Shown: positions 52,526-61,951 of the stretch, in pieces | How the letters are laid out: every line of letters starts with the position of its first letter | How positions within the stretch are numbered: the first letter of the stretch is position 1 | Assembly (NCBI GenBank): GCA_031291675.1 | Contig: JARLIO010000013.1 | Location: 1 to 64,000 of the forward strand | Length of the DNA: 64,000 nucleotides | From: Azospirillaceae bacterium | GTDB lineage: Bacteria > Pseudomonadota > Alphaproteobacteria > Azospirillales > Azospirillaceae | Direction of reading: 5' to 3' | Program-made: the position numbers and the translations under genes | The notes under the pieces: generated by a model | The model's input: the letters and a program-made list of their open reading frames with translations, nothing else | The model's database searches: none | Told to the model about the DNA's origin: nothing

Positions 52526-53461
52526 ATGCCTTATCTCTCCGTCGTTGTTCCGGTCTATCGATCGGCCCCGGTCTTGAAGGAACTGCATCGGCGGCTCTCG
52601 GCGGTACTGACCGACGCGAAGGTTACGTTCGAAATCATTTTTGTCGAGGACTGCGGCGGCGACGGCTCCTGGGACGTGGTCCAGGCCCTGGCCCAGGCCG
52701 ACGACCGGGTCCACGGCCTGCGGATGAGCCGCAATTTCGGTCAACAGAATGCCCTTCTTGCCGGGGTCCGGGCGGCCCGGGGCGAAGTCATCGCAACCCT
52801 GGACGATGATCTGCAACACCCCCCCGAAGAGCTGCCGAAGCTCCTCGCCGTGTTTGGCCAGGGACACGATGTTGTCTATGGCTGGCCGGAACGGCAACAA
52901 CACGGGTTGCTGCGCAACGCGGCATCACACGTCACCAAGCTTGTCCTGCAAGAAGCGATGGGACTGGAAAACGCGGTCCGGATCAGCGCTTTCCGCGTCT
53001 TTTCAACCCGCCTGCGCGAGGCCTTCGCGGAGTTTCGCGGCCCGCCCGTCAATCTCGACATTTTGCTGACCTGGGGCACGCGGAATGTCACCGGAATTCC
53101 CGTTCGTCATGACCCGCGATGCCACGGTCGATCCGGCTATGATGCCGCGAAACTGCTCTCTATCGCCATCAACCTGCTGACCGGGTTCTCCGCCATTCCG
53201 CTGCGCCTCGCCAGCGCCATGGGCGTGCTGTTCGCCGCCTTCGGAATCCTGTTGATCGCCTTCGTCCTGCTGCGCCTTCTGATCACGGGCTATTCTGTTC
53301 CGGGCTTCCCCTTCCTCGCGGCCAGCATTTGCCTGTTCTCGGGTGTCCAACTGCTGACACTGGGAGTTTTGGGTGAATATGTCGCCCGGATTTACCTGCG
53401 TTCCATGAACCAACCCGCCTATCTCGTGCGTGAGACAACCCCATCGAAAGACCGGACATGA
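52526..53461 (+). CDS. Family 2 glycosyltransferase, polyprenyl-phosphate-linked type
   Basis: The 311-aa protein has the GT2 core: PYLSVVVPVYRSAPVL, VEDCGGDGSWDVVQALAQ, MSRNFGQQNALLAG, ATLDDDLQHPPEELP (the DDD metal site) and DVVYGW. Two C-terminal membrane helices (about 235-295) resemble GtrB/ArnC/DPM-type enzymes that transfer sugars to undecaprenyl phosphate. Start ATG 52526 fits family N-termini; a frame from 52412 adds 38 unrelated residues. Its stop overlaps the next start. Confidence 0.85.
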   Translation: MPYLSVVVPVYRSAPVLKELHRRLSAVLTDAKVTFEIIFVEDCGGDGSWDVVQALAQADDRVHGLRMSRNFGQQNALLAGVRAARGEVIATLDDDLQHPPEELPKLLAVFGQGHDVVYGWPERQQHGLLRNAASHVTKLVLQEAMGLENAVRISAFRVFSTRLREAFAEFRGPPVNLDILLTWGTRNVTGIPVRHDPRCHGRSGYDAAKLLSIAINLLTGFSAIPLRLASAMGVLFAAFGILLIAFVLLRLLITGYSVPGFPFLAASICLFSGVQLLTLGVLGEYVARIYLRSMNQPAYLVRETTPSKDRT

Positions 53462-54252
53462 CGCAAGCCGATCCGATTTTCCGCTGCGCCATCGGCGACG
53501 ACGTGATCGAAGCATCGATCGTCGCCTGGGACAGCGAGGTCCTGGGCGCACCGGTTGCGCAGATCGATCGCATCGAAATCAGCGACAACGGCGCCTTCGC
53601 CGCGACTTTGACGGAATTCGAGCGCTGGCGGGATGCGCTGGGCTGCGCTTTCGTCAGTTGCCGGCTGCCGCACACCCGCCTGCGTGAATCAATGCAGCTC
53701 GAGGACCGCGGTTTTCGCTTCATCGAAATGGTTTTCTGCATGGAACTCCGCCATCTCGACCGGTTGGAACTGGCCGACAGCGACCTGCAGATCGTCGCGG
53801 CTGATCCCGCCGACATCCCGGAATTGGCCCGTATCGCCGAAACAGGTTTCCGTTGGGACCGGTTCCATGTCGATCCAAGGCTGGGTGCCGGCTTTGGCGG
53901 TCGCCGCTACGCCCGCTGGGTCACCAGCACGCTGGTACACCAGCAGCAACGTTTGCTCAAGATCATCAAGGACGAGCTCACGATCGGCTTCTTCATCTAT
54001 GAAGAACTGCCCCGACAAACGATCCATTGGCAGCTGATCGCGATCGCACCAACCCATGTCGGCCAGGGCTACGGCCGACAATATTTCCTTGCACTCCTGC
54101 ACCACCATCGTGACCGCGGCTTTTTGACAATCAGAGGTATTGTTTCGGCCAACAATATGCCCATCGTCAACTTGTTGTCGTCACTGAATTTTCGGGTTAC
54201 GAAACCGCAGATCACACTTCATTGGATCCGTCCGGGTCTGACCATCTCTTAG
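53458..54252 (+). CDS. wecD: GNAT N-acetyltransferase, WecD/RffC type
   Basis: The 264-aa protein has a GNAT fold in its second half: LIAIAPTHVGQGYGRQYFLALLHHHRDRG, then IRGIVSANNMPIVNLLSSLNF, with the acetyl-CoA pyrophosphate loop GQGYGRQY. WecD acetylates the 4-amino group of the dTDP-aminosugar made by WecE. Low overall similarity to E. coli WecD makes the gene name tentative, but order and coupling with wecE support it. Stop lies at the edge of a RIME-like repeat. Confidence 0.7.
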   Translation: MTQADPIFRCAIGDDVIEASIVAWDSEVLGAPVAQIDRIEISDNGAFAATLTEFERWRDALGCAFVSCRLPHTRLRESMQLEDRGFRFIEMVFCMELRHLDRLELADSDLQIVAADPADIPELARIAETGFRWDRFHVDPRLGAGFGGRRYARWVTSTLVHQQQRLLKIIKDELTIGFFIYEELPRQTIHWQLIAIAPTHVGQGYGRQYFLALLHHHRDRGFLTIRGIVSANNMPIVNLLSSLNFRVTKPQITLHWIRPGLTIS

Positions 54253-54355
54253 AGCTGTTTCCGATCACGTTGGATCGGAAACAGCTCTAGATCTTTGTTT
54301 TGTCGTATTTTCTACGCCCAATCGGAGCCCACTTGGTCGGAAAATGCTCTAGCGC
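54249..54355. repeat. RIME-like palindromic repeat, copy 2 (inverted)
   Basis: AGAGCTGTTTCCGATC ... GATCGGAAACAGCTCT (54251-54289) is a long perfect hairpin, followed by GATCTTTGTTTTGTCG, TTTTCTACGCCC and GGTCGGAAAATGCTCTAG. The reverse complement is nearly identical to 44769-44873. It directly follows wecD and overlaps its stop codon. Confidence 0.85.
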
Positions 54356-54411
54356 CACGGTCACCCTGGGCACTGCACCCAAGCATCCCCGGGCCGCCAG
54401 GCCCGTCCGGC

Positions 54412-54924
54412 TCAGAGCGCCCGGTGAAGAAACTGGTTGAACGGGCTGGCAACATAATCAGCAAACGCCGGGCCGTTGACGAACCCCCGGGCACGATAGA
54501 GCGCCAGGGCTGGTTCGAATGCCGGGCCGCTTCCGGTCTCCAGGCTCAGGCGTTTCATCCCGCGGATCGCAGCCTCCCTGACAAGGGTGTCGAGCAAGAA
54601 GGAAGCCACGCCAGTCCTGAGATGGTCCGGATGCGTCCGCATCGACTTCAACTCGCCGTTGCCGTCGTTGAGCGCCTTCAAGGCGCCGACGCCGGCGAGG
54701 GCGGATCCCCGCCATACGCTCCACACCGTGATCTCGGGAACCTGAAGCCCGGACAGATCAAGCGCAAACACGTTTCCCGGCGGGGACCCGGCCTGCATTC
54801 CGGCCAGATGCAGCGCCAACAGCGCGCGCGTTGGCTCGCCGGCAAGGTCGTCATGACAGATGCGGAGCGGAATGACGGCGGTGACGTCATCGTTCGAACG
54901 CGGCGGCGAATTCAGTGTGCGCAT
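54412..54924 (-). CDS. GNAT-family N-acetyltransferase
   Basis: The 170-aa protein contains ICHDDLAGEPTRALLALHLAGM, ELKSMRTHPDHLRTGVASFLLDTLV and RLSLETGSGPAFEPALALYRARGF, typical of the GNAT family (acetyl-CoA-binding loop near RTGVAS). Its substrate is unknown. I use ATG 54924; a longer frame to 54999 would translate the 13-bp tandem repeat and has no family similarity. The repeat array lies just upstream of the start. Confidence 0.85.
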   Translation of the reverse strand: MRTLNSPPRSNDDVTAVIPLRICHDDLAGEPTRALLALHLAGMQAGSPPGNVFALDLSGLQVPEITVWSVWRGSALAGVGALKALNDGNGELKSMRTHPDHLRTGVASFLLDTLVREAAIRGMKRLSLETGSGPAFEPALALYRARGFVNGPAFADYVASPFNQFLHRAL

Positions 54925-54957
54925 CTCGGAAACCACGCCAGCAAAGGGACAGTCAAT

Positions 54958-55035
54958 CACGAATCCAGGGCACGAATCCAGGGCACGAATCCAGGGCACG
55001 AATCCAGGTTACGAATCCAGGTTACGAATCCAGGG
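54958..55035. repeat. Six tandem 13-bp repeats
   Basis: Units CACGAATCCAGGG (three times), CACGAATCCAGGT, TACGAATCCAGGT and TACGAATCCAGGG follow without gap. They lie between the divergent or same-strand neighbours at 54924 and 55085, in the likely promoter of the GNAT gene. No spacers, so not a CRISPR array. Confidence 0.9.
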
Positions 55036-55084
55036 CCGGCTCACGCCGCCGCATTAACCCCGGGTCAGGCAACCGGATCGGGGG

Positions 55085-58000
55085 CTATTTGTGGGGTTCC
55101 GCCTGATCGCCACCACCAAACAGCAGGGTGCGCAGAAAACCCGGCGCCAATGTCGCCAGCGGGTTGACACTGACGTCGGGATCGCCAAGCGCACCGCGGA
55201 CATGATAAGTCGCCGCAAACAGGCCCTGCCCACTGCCCCCGGCCAACAGGTCGCCAATCACCGGAATTTCGTCGATCAACGTGTTGACATCATGAAGCGG
55301 CACGATCGTTCCTTCCAGGTCGATGGTCTCGGCACCGGTATCGATGGTCCCGGCCGTCGTCAGCCCCAGCGACGACCCCGTCGTCCGCAGGCTGCTGATA
55401 TGGATCACGTCATCGTCGGTATGGCGGTAACGGGCGTCCAGCCGCCCGAAGCGAATCCCGCCGCCGTTGACGAGTTCGCTGAGGCCGCGCGGCGAGGTCG
55501 CGTTGAGCAGCCGGGCCAGGATCGGCGCCTTGTGAACCGTATAGTCCGTGACCACCAGTTGACCGTTGGTCGGCGTCCCCGCCTGAGCCGTATCCGTTGT
55601 TCCGGTCAAACTCAGATGCCCACCGTCGACGCCATCAAAGATATCGAAGACGCGCAAGGTGGCGCCGGCATCGGCTGATTCGACGGTCAACTGGCGCAAC
55701 GCTCCCTCGGGAACCATCTTGACCGACAGTTCGGGGCCGGCATGGTCGCCGATCTGGCCCACCAGCATGATCCGGTTCCAGTATTTGCCAAGATGGGCGA
55801 CGCTGCCGGAGACGCGCGACAGGACGCGGCCGTCTCCCAGGATCACCCGCCCCAGATCCGCCGACAGTTTCAAGCCGAAATCACGATCGGGTTTTTTCTC
55901 CCGGTGGTGCGGTGGTTTCGCGCCCGTTTTCTCGGCGGCGGCCTTGTCAGCATCCGTGGTGTGCAGCACCGGCCGAAGATCCAGCACCGGCCCTGACAGC
56001 TGAACCACATAGCCACCACTGGGGCCGCCACCGGGACCGCCACCGGAGCCACCCTTGGGGCCGGTGGCGGCCGAGGCCTCGACATCGCCCCGCACCCGGG
56101 TCTCGCCCAATGTCAGATCGCGAATATGCCCCCGCGCAAAATGGCCCGCCGCGCCGGTCAGATCGATATCGCCGCTGGCCGCCAGCCCCGGCGCATTGAG
56201 CTGGATATCGGTGACGCGCACCGGAATCTTGTTGGCAAACTGCACGGTGAACTGTGCGTCGCCGGCGATGTCCGGTGGTTTGCGCCATTCCAGATCCGGC
56301 AGCGCCACGGTCGCCCCCGTCAGGTCCGACACGACCGTCACGGTCGAGGATGCGGCCCGGGGTTTGAGGTAGGTCAGGTTGACCCCGATCGGACCGGTGA
56401 CATAGGGCGCGAGATCGGCGCCGAATTGCTGGCGTACCGCGTCCGAAACGACACCCTTGACCGCCATCCGGGTTGCCACCGGCGCGGTGTCCGAAAACAT
56501 CTCCGTCCATTCGACCTGGGCCGGTACATCGGCGATCCGGGTCTGGCCCGACAAGGTCAGATGCTCATTATCGACGGCGAGATCGAAATTTCCGGCGCTG
56601 ACGCCGGTGGTGCCGACCACATTTTCGATGCTCACGCCGCTGAGCCTGGAGGTGACCTTGACCACGACCTCGTCGATATCGAGGCCTTCCTCCAGCGGAA
56701 ACTTGAAACGGGCCTCGGTCTCTGCGGTGCCGGTCACGCCGGCCGGCTTCAGGTCGAACCGCGCCGCATAATGCAAAGGCGGATTGTCCAGCAAAGCCAG
56801 CGCCGCCGCCAACGGTCCCGTTATCGGAACATCGATGTCAATATCCTGATCATTGATATTCAGACCATTGATCACGACCTTGGATTGTCCCAACTTCAGC
56901 TTGCCGAATTTGGCGTCGACGATATGGCCGCTCTTCAGCGCCAGGGCACAGGTCGAAGGCGACAGCGTCGCCGTGCCCGAAACATGGGTAACCGCCGGCA
57001 GATCCTTGAAATATTTGACGCTGACATCGTCGAAATCAATATGGCCGTCCAATGCGACCAGGTCGGCATCCGCCGGATTCGCCAGGGGAACCGTGAGTTG
57101 GGCACTGGCGGTCGCGCTATCGATGTCTCCCACCGACAGGTTCGCCGTGATCCAGCGCCGCGCGGGTCGCGCCACCGATTCCGGCCACCAGACCGCAAGC
57201 TGATCAACCGGCATGGCCGTGACCACCGTCCGCAACTTGACCTCGGCCTGGCCCGCGCGATCGGCGGCCTGGAGCGACATATTGATCACCGGCCCGCCCA
57301 GGTTCAGCGACAGGCTCTCAATGTCGAGGCGGCGATCGCCGGGGGACAGAACACCCCGGATCCCGGCGCCGGCGATGGTCAGGGGCGCCCGGTAGAACTG
57401 CGGCAAAGTCACCGTCCCCGGTCCGGCCGACGCCTCGAACCGCACCGCCGTCATTTCAAACCCGGCATTCAGATCCAGCTCGACGCGGCCGGAAACACGC
57501 AATGCCGCCGCGGCCAGGGGCTGCAACACCGGCAGGCGCGCCGCCAGTTCCGGCGGATCGATACCGGCAACCTTCGCCGTCACGCGGGTCGCTCCCGAGG
57601 CCGAATCGAATTGCAGTTCAACCTCAACCGTGGTCACGGTGCGCGACGAGAGCGATAGATCAAGCCGGCCGTGACCGGTGACCCCGGTCCGGTCGCGGGT
57701 CAACTCCAGATCCGCCCGGGGAGCGCGCCACACCTGGCCAGCGGCCCGATCTTCAACGCGGAGCTCGGCATCGACGATGCTGAGCCGGGTCAAAGCACCG
57801 ATCGGGCTTTCCGGCGATGGCGGAACCCGCAAGGTCGCGATCAAATCGCCGATCCGGTTCAGCACCGAGGGCGTATCGGGCGCGGCCGAACCCGATGTCG
57901 GGCCCGCGGCGGGTGACAGCGTCGTCGGCGCGCCCGTGGGATCGGCGCCGGCCACGTCATCAATGCCCAGATCGATGGCGCCGTCCTCGTGACGCACGAC

Positions 58001-58387
58001 GCGGATCGCTGGACGAATCAGCTCGATCCGCGTTGGCGCGATCAGGCCCCGCAGCACCGCCCGCAGGTCGAATCCGACACCGACAACCGGCACCGTGGCC
58101 ACAATCGCGCCGTCACTCCGGGTGACACGGAACCCGCGGGCCTCGATCGACACCGGATCGTCCCAACCGCCCCAACGCGCCATCACCGTGCCGACCGTAA
58201 CCCGCACGGATGGCAGAACACCCTGGCTGAGAGCCTCCTGTACGACCGGGGTCAGGAAATCGACCTCGACCGGGCCCTGTTGCAGACGCCACGCCACGCC
58301 CCCCGCCGCCAGAAGCAATCCGGCCAACAGCGCACCGACGATCTCAAGACCAATCCGGATCACGGGCCGGATCACGGGACGGATCAC
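55085..58387 (-). CDS. Large AsmA-like / YhdP-family envelope protein (1100 aa)
   Basis: The protein has one N-terminal membrane anchor (LEIVGALLAGLLLAAGGVAWRL, about residues 14-35) and a very long beta-rich body with YhdP/DUF3971 signatures (VEVDFLTPVVQEALSQGV, DLSLSSRTVTTVEVELQF, LEGTIVPLHDVNTLIDEIPVIGDLL near the end). YhdP/AsmA-like proteins are bridge-shaped lipid transport proteins between the membranes. The start is a GTG within a 12-bp tandem repeat (IRPVIRPVIRI), so later GTGs are possible. A proline- and glycine-rich linker (GGSGGGPGGGPSGG) sits near residue 780. It stands alone. Confidence 0.85.
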   Translation of the reverse strand: MIRPVIRPVIRIGLEIVGALLAGLLLAAGGVAWRLQQGPVEVDFLTPVVQEALSQGVLPSVRVTVGTVMARWGGWDDPVSIEARGFRVTRSDGAIVATVPVVGVGFDLRAVLRGLIAPTRIELIRPAIRVVRHEDGAIDLGIDDVAGADPTGAPTTLSPAAGPTSGSAAPDTPSVLNRIGDLIATLRVPPSPESPIGALTRLSIVDAELRVEDRAAGQVWRAPRADLELTRDRTGVTGHGRLDLSLSSRTVTTVEVELQFDSASGATRVTAKVAGIDPPELAARLPVLQPLAAAALRVSGRVELDLNAGFEMTAVRFEASAGPGTVTLPQFYRAPLTIAGAGIRGVLSPGDRRLDIESLSLNLGGPVINMSLQAADRAGQAEVKLRTVVTAMPVDQLAVWWPESVARPARRWITANLSVGDIDSATASAQLTVPLANPADADLVALDGHIDFDDVSVKYFKDLPAVTHVSGTATLSPSTCALALKSGHIVDAKFGKLKLGQSKVVINGLNINDQDIDIDVPITGPLAAALALLDNPPLHYAARFDLKPAGVTGTAETEARFKFPLEEGLDIDEVVVKVTSRLSGVSIENVVGTTGVSAGNFDLAVDNEHLTLSGQTRIADVPAQVEWTEMFSDTAPVATRMAVKGVVSDAVRQQFGADLAPYVTGPIGVNLTYLKPRAASSTVTVVSDLTGATVALPDLEWRKPPDIAGDAQFTVQFANKIPVRVTDIQLNAPGLAASGDIDLTGAAGHFARGHIRDLTLGETRVRGDVEASAATGPKGGSGGGPGGGPSGGYVVQLSGPVLDLRPVLHTTDADKAAAEKTGAKPPHHREKKPDRDFGLKLSADLGRVILGDGRVLSRVSGSVAHLGKYWNRIMLVGQIGDHAGPELSVKMVPEGALRQLTVESADAGATLRVFDIFDGVDGGHLSLTGTTDTAQAGTPTNGQLVVTDYTVHKAPILARLLNATSPRGLSELVNGGGIRFGRLDARYRHTDDDVIHISSLRTTGSSLGLTTAGTIDTGAETIDLEGTIVPLHDVNTLIDEIPVIGDLLAGGSGQGLFAATYHVRGALGDPDVSVNPLATLAPGFLRTLLFGGGDQAEPHK

Positions 58388-58392
58388 GAAGC
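58357..58392. repeat. Three tandem 12-bp repeats at the start of the YhdP-like gene
   Basis: GGATCACGGGCC, GGATCACGGGAC and GGATCACGAAGC are adjacent. On the minus strand they contain three in-frame GTG codons and encode the repeated I-R-P-V start, so the number of units changes the N-terminus. Confidence 0.8.
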
Positions 58393-58853
58393 AAAATCCC
58401 CGTGCTCCGGGTCACGACCCCCGGCCGAATCAACCATGCCGGATATCGGGCAGGGCGTCGCATCGACCGCCGGTCGGGCGCGAACCGCGGTGATCTGTCT
58501 TGAAGAGGGGGCGCTGCGTGCCAAAGAACGACAAAACTCCTGTGACTTCGATCCGGCCTTGTTTCGGCCGCGGCGTGCCGGCAGGAACGCCGCGGCCCCG
58601 TGGTTTCGCCTGCATTATGGATCACGGCACCGGTAACGGCTATGTTTTCCATTGCGACCTGTACCTCTGAGCCCCACCGTGCCATCGCGGTGAGGCGGGC
58701 CGGGCGTGATGAGGACATGATGCCCAGACTGCAACGCCACCCGTCACCCTGCGTGCGAAACAGCGCCGCAACCCGGCCGGACGACGCGACGGCGATCCCG
58801 ACCCCGGACGGATCGCCGAGCGCGGCTTGCCCGGCCCCGCAAGGCCTGACGTC
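58393..58853. other. Divergent intergenic region with a strong hairpin
   Basis: About 460 bases between the YhdP-like gene and glnE. No gene is supported. GGCCGCGGCGT (58566-58576), a 10-base loop, and ACGCCGCGGCC (58587-58597) form a perfect 11-bp stem. No other signal was recognised. Confidence 0.5.
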
Positions 58854-61800
58854 ATGACCGCGGCGCCCCCCCCGGCCGCGTCCGGTCCGATCTTCGCCGA
58901 ACTGAACCCCGACCGGCTGCCACGTCCCGTCGATCCGGCGATGGCCGATCGCTGGCGCGAGGATTGGCGGATCGCCGCCGATGCCGCCGTCGCCGCCGGG
59001 TTGGCCTGGGGGACCGTCGCGCGCGCCCTCGCCTTGGGGACCGGCAACGCCGCGGCCGGGCGCCGCCTGCTGGACGCGGTCATGGGAAACAGCCCCTATC
59101 TGGCCGGCCTGATGATCCGCGAGGCCAATTTCGTTGTCGACATCGCCACCACCGGTTTCCAGGCCGCGCTGGATCGTGTGCTGGACACGCTCACCCACGA
59201 ACAGATCAACCAGACCGACACCGATCGCCTGATGACCGCGCTGCGGCACGCCAAGCGGCACGCGGCCTTGACGATCGCCCTCGCCGACATCGGCGGTGCC
59301 TGGACCCTGCAACAGGTCACCACGGCGCTGAGCCGGACCGCCGACACCGCCCTGCATCTCGCGGCAACCCATCTGGTGCGTCTGGCCGTGGCCGCGGGCC
59401 GGATCGACGTTGACGATCCCGCCGACCCCCTGGTCGGCTCGGGTTTGATCGTCCTGGGCATGGGAAAGCTGGGGGCCAACGAGCTGAACTATTCCAGCGA
59501 CATCGATCTGATCGTGTTCTACGACGACACGGTGGTGCGAACCCGCAGACCCGATGATCTGACCCAGACCTTCGTCCGCCTGACCCGGGATCTGGTTCGC
59601 ATCATTGATGAGCGGACCCGTGATGGCTACGTGTTCCGCACCGATCTGCGCTTGCGCCCCGACCCGGGCGCGACGCCGCTCGCGGTCTCGGTCTCCGCCG
59701 CCGAAGCCTATTATGGCAGCCTGGGCCAGAACTGGGAGCGCGCGGCGATGATCAAGGCGCGCTTCGTGACCGGCGACGCGAGCGCCGGCGCGGCAATGCT
59801 GCGGTTCCTGCGCCCGTTCGTGTGGCGGCGCCATCTGGATTTCGCGGCGATTCAGGACATCCACGCGATCAAGCGGCAGATCAACGCCTATCGCGGCTAT
59901 CATGCCGCCACCGTCGAAGGCCACGACGTCAAGCTGGGCCATGGCGGTATTCGCGAGATCGAATTCTTCGTCCAGACCCAGCAATTGATTTTCGGCGGCC
60001 GCGAGCCCGGGCTGCGCGCCCCGCAAACGCTCGCCGGTCTCCAGGCCCTGGTCGCGGCGGGACGTGTCCCCGCCGACGCCGCGGTCGAGCTGACCGCCGC
60101 CTACCGCTTCCTGCGCTGGGTCGAGCACCGCCTGCAAATGATGGAGGACCAGCAGACCCATCGCCTGCCGGAGACCCCGCAAGGGGTTGCCGCGTTTGCC
60201 GGCTTCCTCGGCTACAGCGACCCGGAGCGGTTTCGCGCCGAACTGCGGGCTCATCTCGCCCGGGTCGAGGACCATTATGCCAGCCTGTTCGAAGACGCGC
60301 CGCCCCTGGCCGATGCCGGTAATCTGGTGTTCACCGGGACCGACGACGATCCGGCCACCATCGCGACCCTGCGCGCGATGGGCTTCACCAACCCGGCGGC
60401 AATCGCAACAACCGTGCGCGGTTGGCACCATGGCCGCTATCGCGCCACCCGCAGCACCCGCGCCCGGGAAATCCTGACCGAGCTGATCCCGTCCCTGTTG
60501 CGCGCCCTGGCGGCAACCCCGCATCCCGACGACGCCTTCATCAATTTCGACAGCTTCCTGGCCGGGCTGCCCGCCGGGGTTCAACTGCTGGCGCTGGTCT
60601 ACAACAACCCCAGCCTACTGAACCTGGTTGCCGAGATCATGGGCACGGCGCCGCGGCTGGCGGCCGCGCTCAGCCGCCGCCCCGGCCAATTCGACGCGGT
60701 GCTGAGCCCGGGCTTCTTCGACACCCTGCCCTCCGCCGGCCACCTTGCCGATGACTGGGCACGGCTCCGTCCCCTGGCCGGATCGCTGGAGGAGACGATG
60801 GACCTGTGCCGACGCTGGACCGCCGACCAGATCTTCCAGGCCGGCGCCCATATTCTGCGCCATGTTACCGAGGCCGATGCCTGTGGCCCGTTCCTGTCCG
60901 ATGTCGCCGATCTCGGCCTGACCATCCTGACCGACGCCGTGACCGAGGACTTTGCCCGCCAGCATGGCCGGTTTACCGGAACCCGGATGGCGGTGCTGGC
61001 GATGGGGCGGCTGGGGAGTCGGGAGATGACGGTCCGATCCGACCTCGACCTGATCATGGTCTATGACGTGCCTCCGGAATTGACCCAATCGGACGGCCCC
61101 CGGCCGCTGTCGCCCGGCGAGTATTTCATCCGCCTGTGCCAACGCCTGATCACCGCGATCACCGCGCCCACCAGCGAGGGCCGGCTCTATGAGGTCGATA
61201 TGCGGCTGCGCCCCTCGGGCAATGCCGGGCCGCTGGCGGTCAGCGCCGCGGGTTTTGCCCGCTATCAGGCCGACAGCGCCTGGACCTGGGAGCATATGGC
61301 CCTGACCCGTGCCCGCGTCGCCACCGGCCCGTCGAGCCTGCGCCAGCGCCTTGAGGCCATTGTCGCCACCGTGCTGACGCGGCCGCGCGATCCCGACCGT
61401 CTGCTCTATGATGTCGCCGCCATGCGCCGCCGCATCGACAAGGAATTCGGTCACGACGACCCCTGGGATTTCAAATATTGTCAGGGCGGCTTCATCGACA
61501 TCGAATTCATCACCCAGTATCTGATGTTGCGTCACGGTCACGAACATCCGTCAGTGATCGCCCGTGACTGCCGAACCGCATTGCGGCACCTGGCCGAGGC
61601 TCATTTGATCGCGGCCGACGATGCGGCAACCCTGATCGAGGGCTTTGGTCTATGGCGCCGCCTGCAGGGCTTCCTGCGCCTCACAACCGAAGGCCGGTTC
61701 GACCCGGAGACGGCGACGCCGGGGCTGCGGCTTGGACTGATCCGTGCCGCCGCCGGCGCGGCCCCGACCGTAGCATTTGACTTCGGCGCGCTTCAGGCCA

Positions 61801-61904
61801 AGATCGCAGCGACCGCCGGGCGTTGCCATGCCATCTTTGATCGCCTGGTGGCACAACCGGCCGCCGGCCTGCCGCCGCCCGGCGATCCCAGCCCTCAGCC
61901 ATAA
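58854..61904 (+). CDS. glnE: Bifunctional glutamine synthetase adenylyltransferase/deadenylase GlnE
   Basis: The 1016-aa protein has two nucleotidyltransferase domains in tandem: GSGLIVLGMGKLGANELNYSSDIDLIVFYD, and MAVLAMGRLGSREMTVRSDLDLIMVYD. The G-S-D-x-D metal sites differ between the two, one for deadenylylation and one for adenylylation. Helical domains follow each. It controls glutamine synthetase by adenylylation in response to PII. ATG 58854 is chosen; a frame from 58827 lacks family similarity. Its stop codon lies within a 14-bp tandem repeat. Confidence 0.95.
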   Translation: MTAAPPPAASGPIFAELNPDRLPRPVDPAMADRWREDWRIAADAAVAAGLAWGTVARALALGTGNAAAGRRLLDAVMGNSPYLAGLMIREANFVVDIATTGFQAALDRVLDTLTHEQINQTDTDRLMTALRHAKRHAALTIALADIGGAWTLQQVTTALSRTADTALHLAATHLVRLAVAAGRIDVDDPADPLVGSGLIVLGMGKLGANELNYSSDIDLIVFYDDTVVRTRRPDDLTQTFVRLTRDLVRIIDERTRDGYVFRTDLRLRPDPGATPLAVSVSAAEAYYGSLGQNWERAAMIKARFVTGDASAGAAMLRFLRPFVWRRHLDFAAIQDIHAIKRQINAYRGYHAATVEGHDVKLGHGGIREIEFFVQTQQLIFGGREPGLRAPQTLAGLQALVAAGRVPADAAVELTAAYRFLRWVEHRLQMMEDQQTHRLPETPQGVAAFAGFLGYSDPERFRAELRAHLARVEDHYASLFEDAPPLADAGNLVFTGTDDDPATIATLRAMGFTNPAAIATTVRGWHHGRYRATRSTRAREILTELIPSLLRALAATPHPDDAFINFDSFLAGLPAGVQLLALVYNNPSLLNLVAEIMGTAPRLAAALSRRPGQFDAVLSPGFFDTLPSAGHLADDWARLRPLAGSLEETMDLCRRWTADQIFQAGAHILRHVTEADACGPFLSDVADLGLTILTDAVTEDFARQHGRFTGTRMAVLAMGRLGSREMTVRSDLDLIMVYDVPPELTQSDGPRPLSPGEYFIRLCQRLITAITAPTSEGRLYEVDMRLRPSGNAGPLAVSAAGFARYQADSAWTWEHMALTRARVATGPSSLRQRLEAIVATVLTRPRDPDRLLYDVAAMRRRIDKEFGHDDPWDFKYCQGGFIDIEFITQYLMLRHGHEHPSVIARDCRTALRHLAEAHLIAADDAATLIEGFGLWRRLQGFLRLTTEGRFDPETATPGLRLGLIRAAAGAAPTVAFDFGALQAKIAATAGRCHAIFDRLVAQPAAGLPPPGDPSPQP

Positions 61905-61933
61905 ACCCTTAGCCATAAACCCTCAGCCATTAA
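61892..61933. repeat. Three tandem 14-bp repeats across the glnE stop
   Basis: CCCTCAGCCATAAA, CCCTTAGCCATAAA and CCCTCAGCCATTAA are adjacent. The glnE stop codon TAA lies in unit one; the other units fill the intergenic space to bcp, whose ATG is 18 bases further. Confidence 0.85.
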
Positions 61934-61951
61934 CAAGGACAGTCGCAGCCC

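Noticed and set aside
54925-54999. Longer start of the GNAT acetyltransferase gene
   Set aside because: It would translate the 13-bp tandem repeat; the family domain begins after ATG 54924.
54958-55035. Possible CRISPR array
   Set aside because: The 13-bp units are directly adjacent with no spacers and no cas genes nearby.
58344-60584. 746-codon open frame on the minus strand over the YhdP start and glnE
   Set aside because: Arg/Gly/Ala-rich translation without family motifs; it is the shadow of glnE on the opposite strand in GC-rich DNA.
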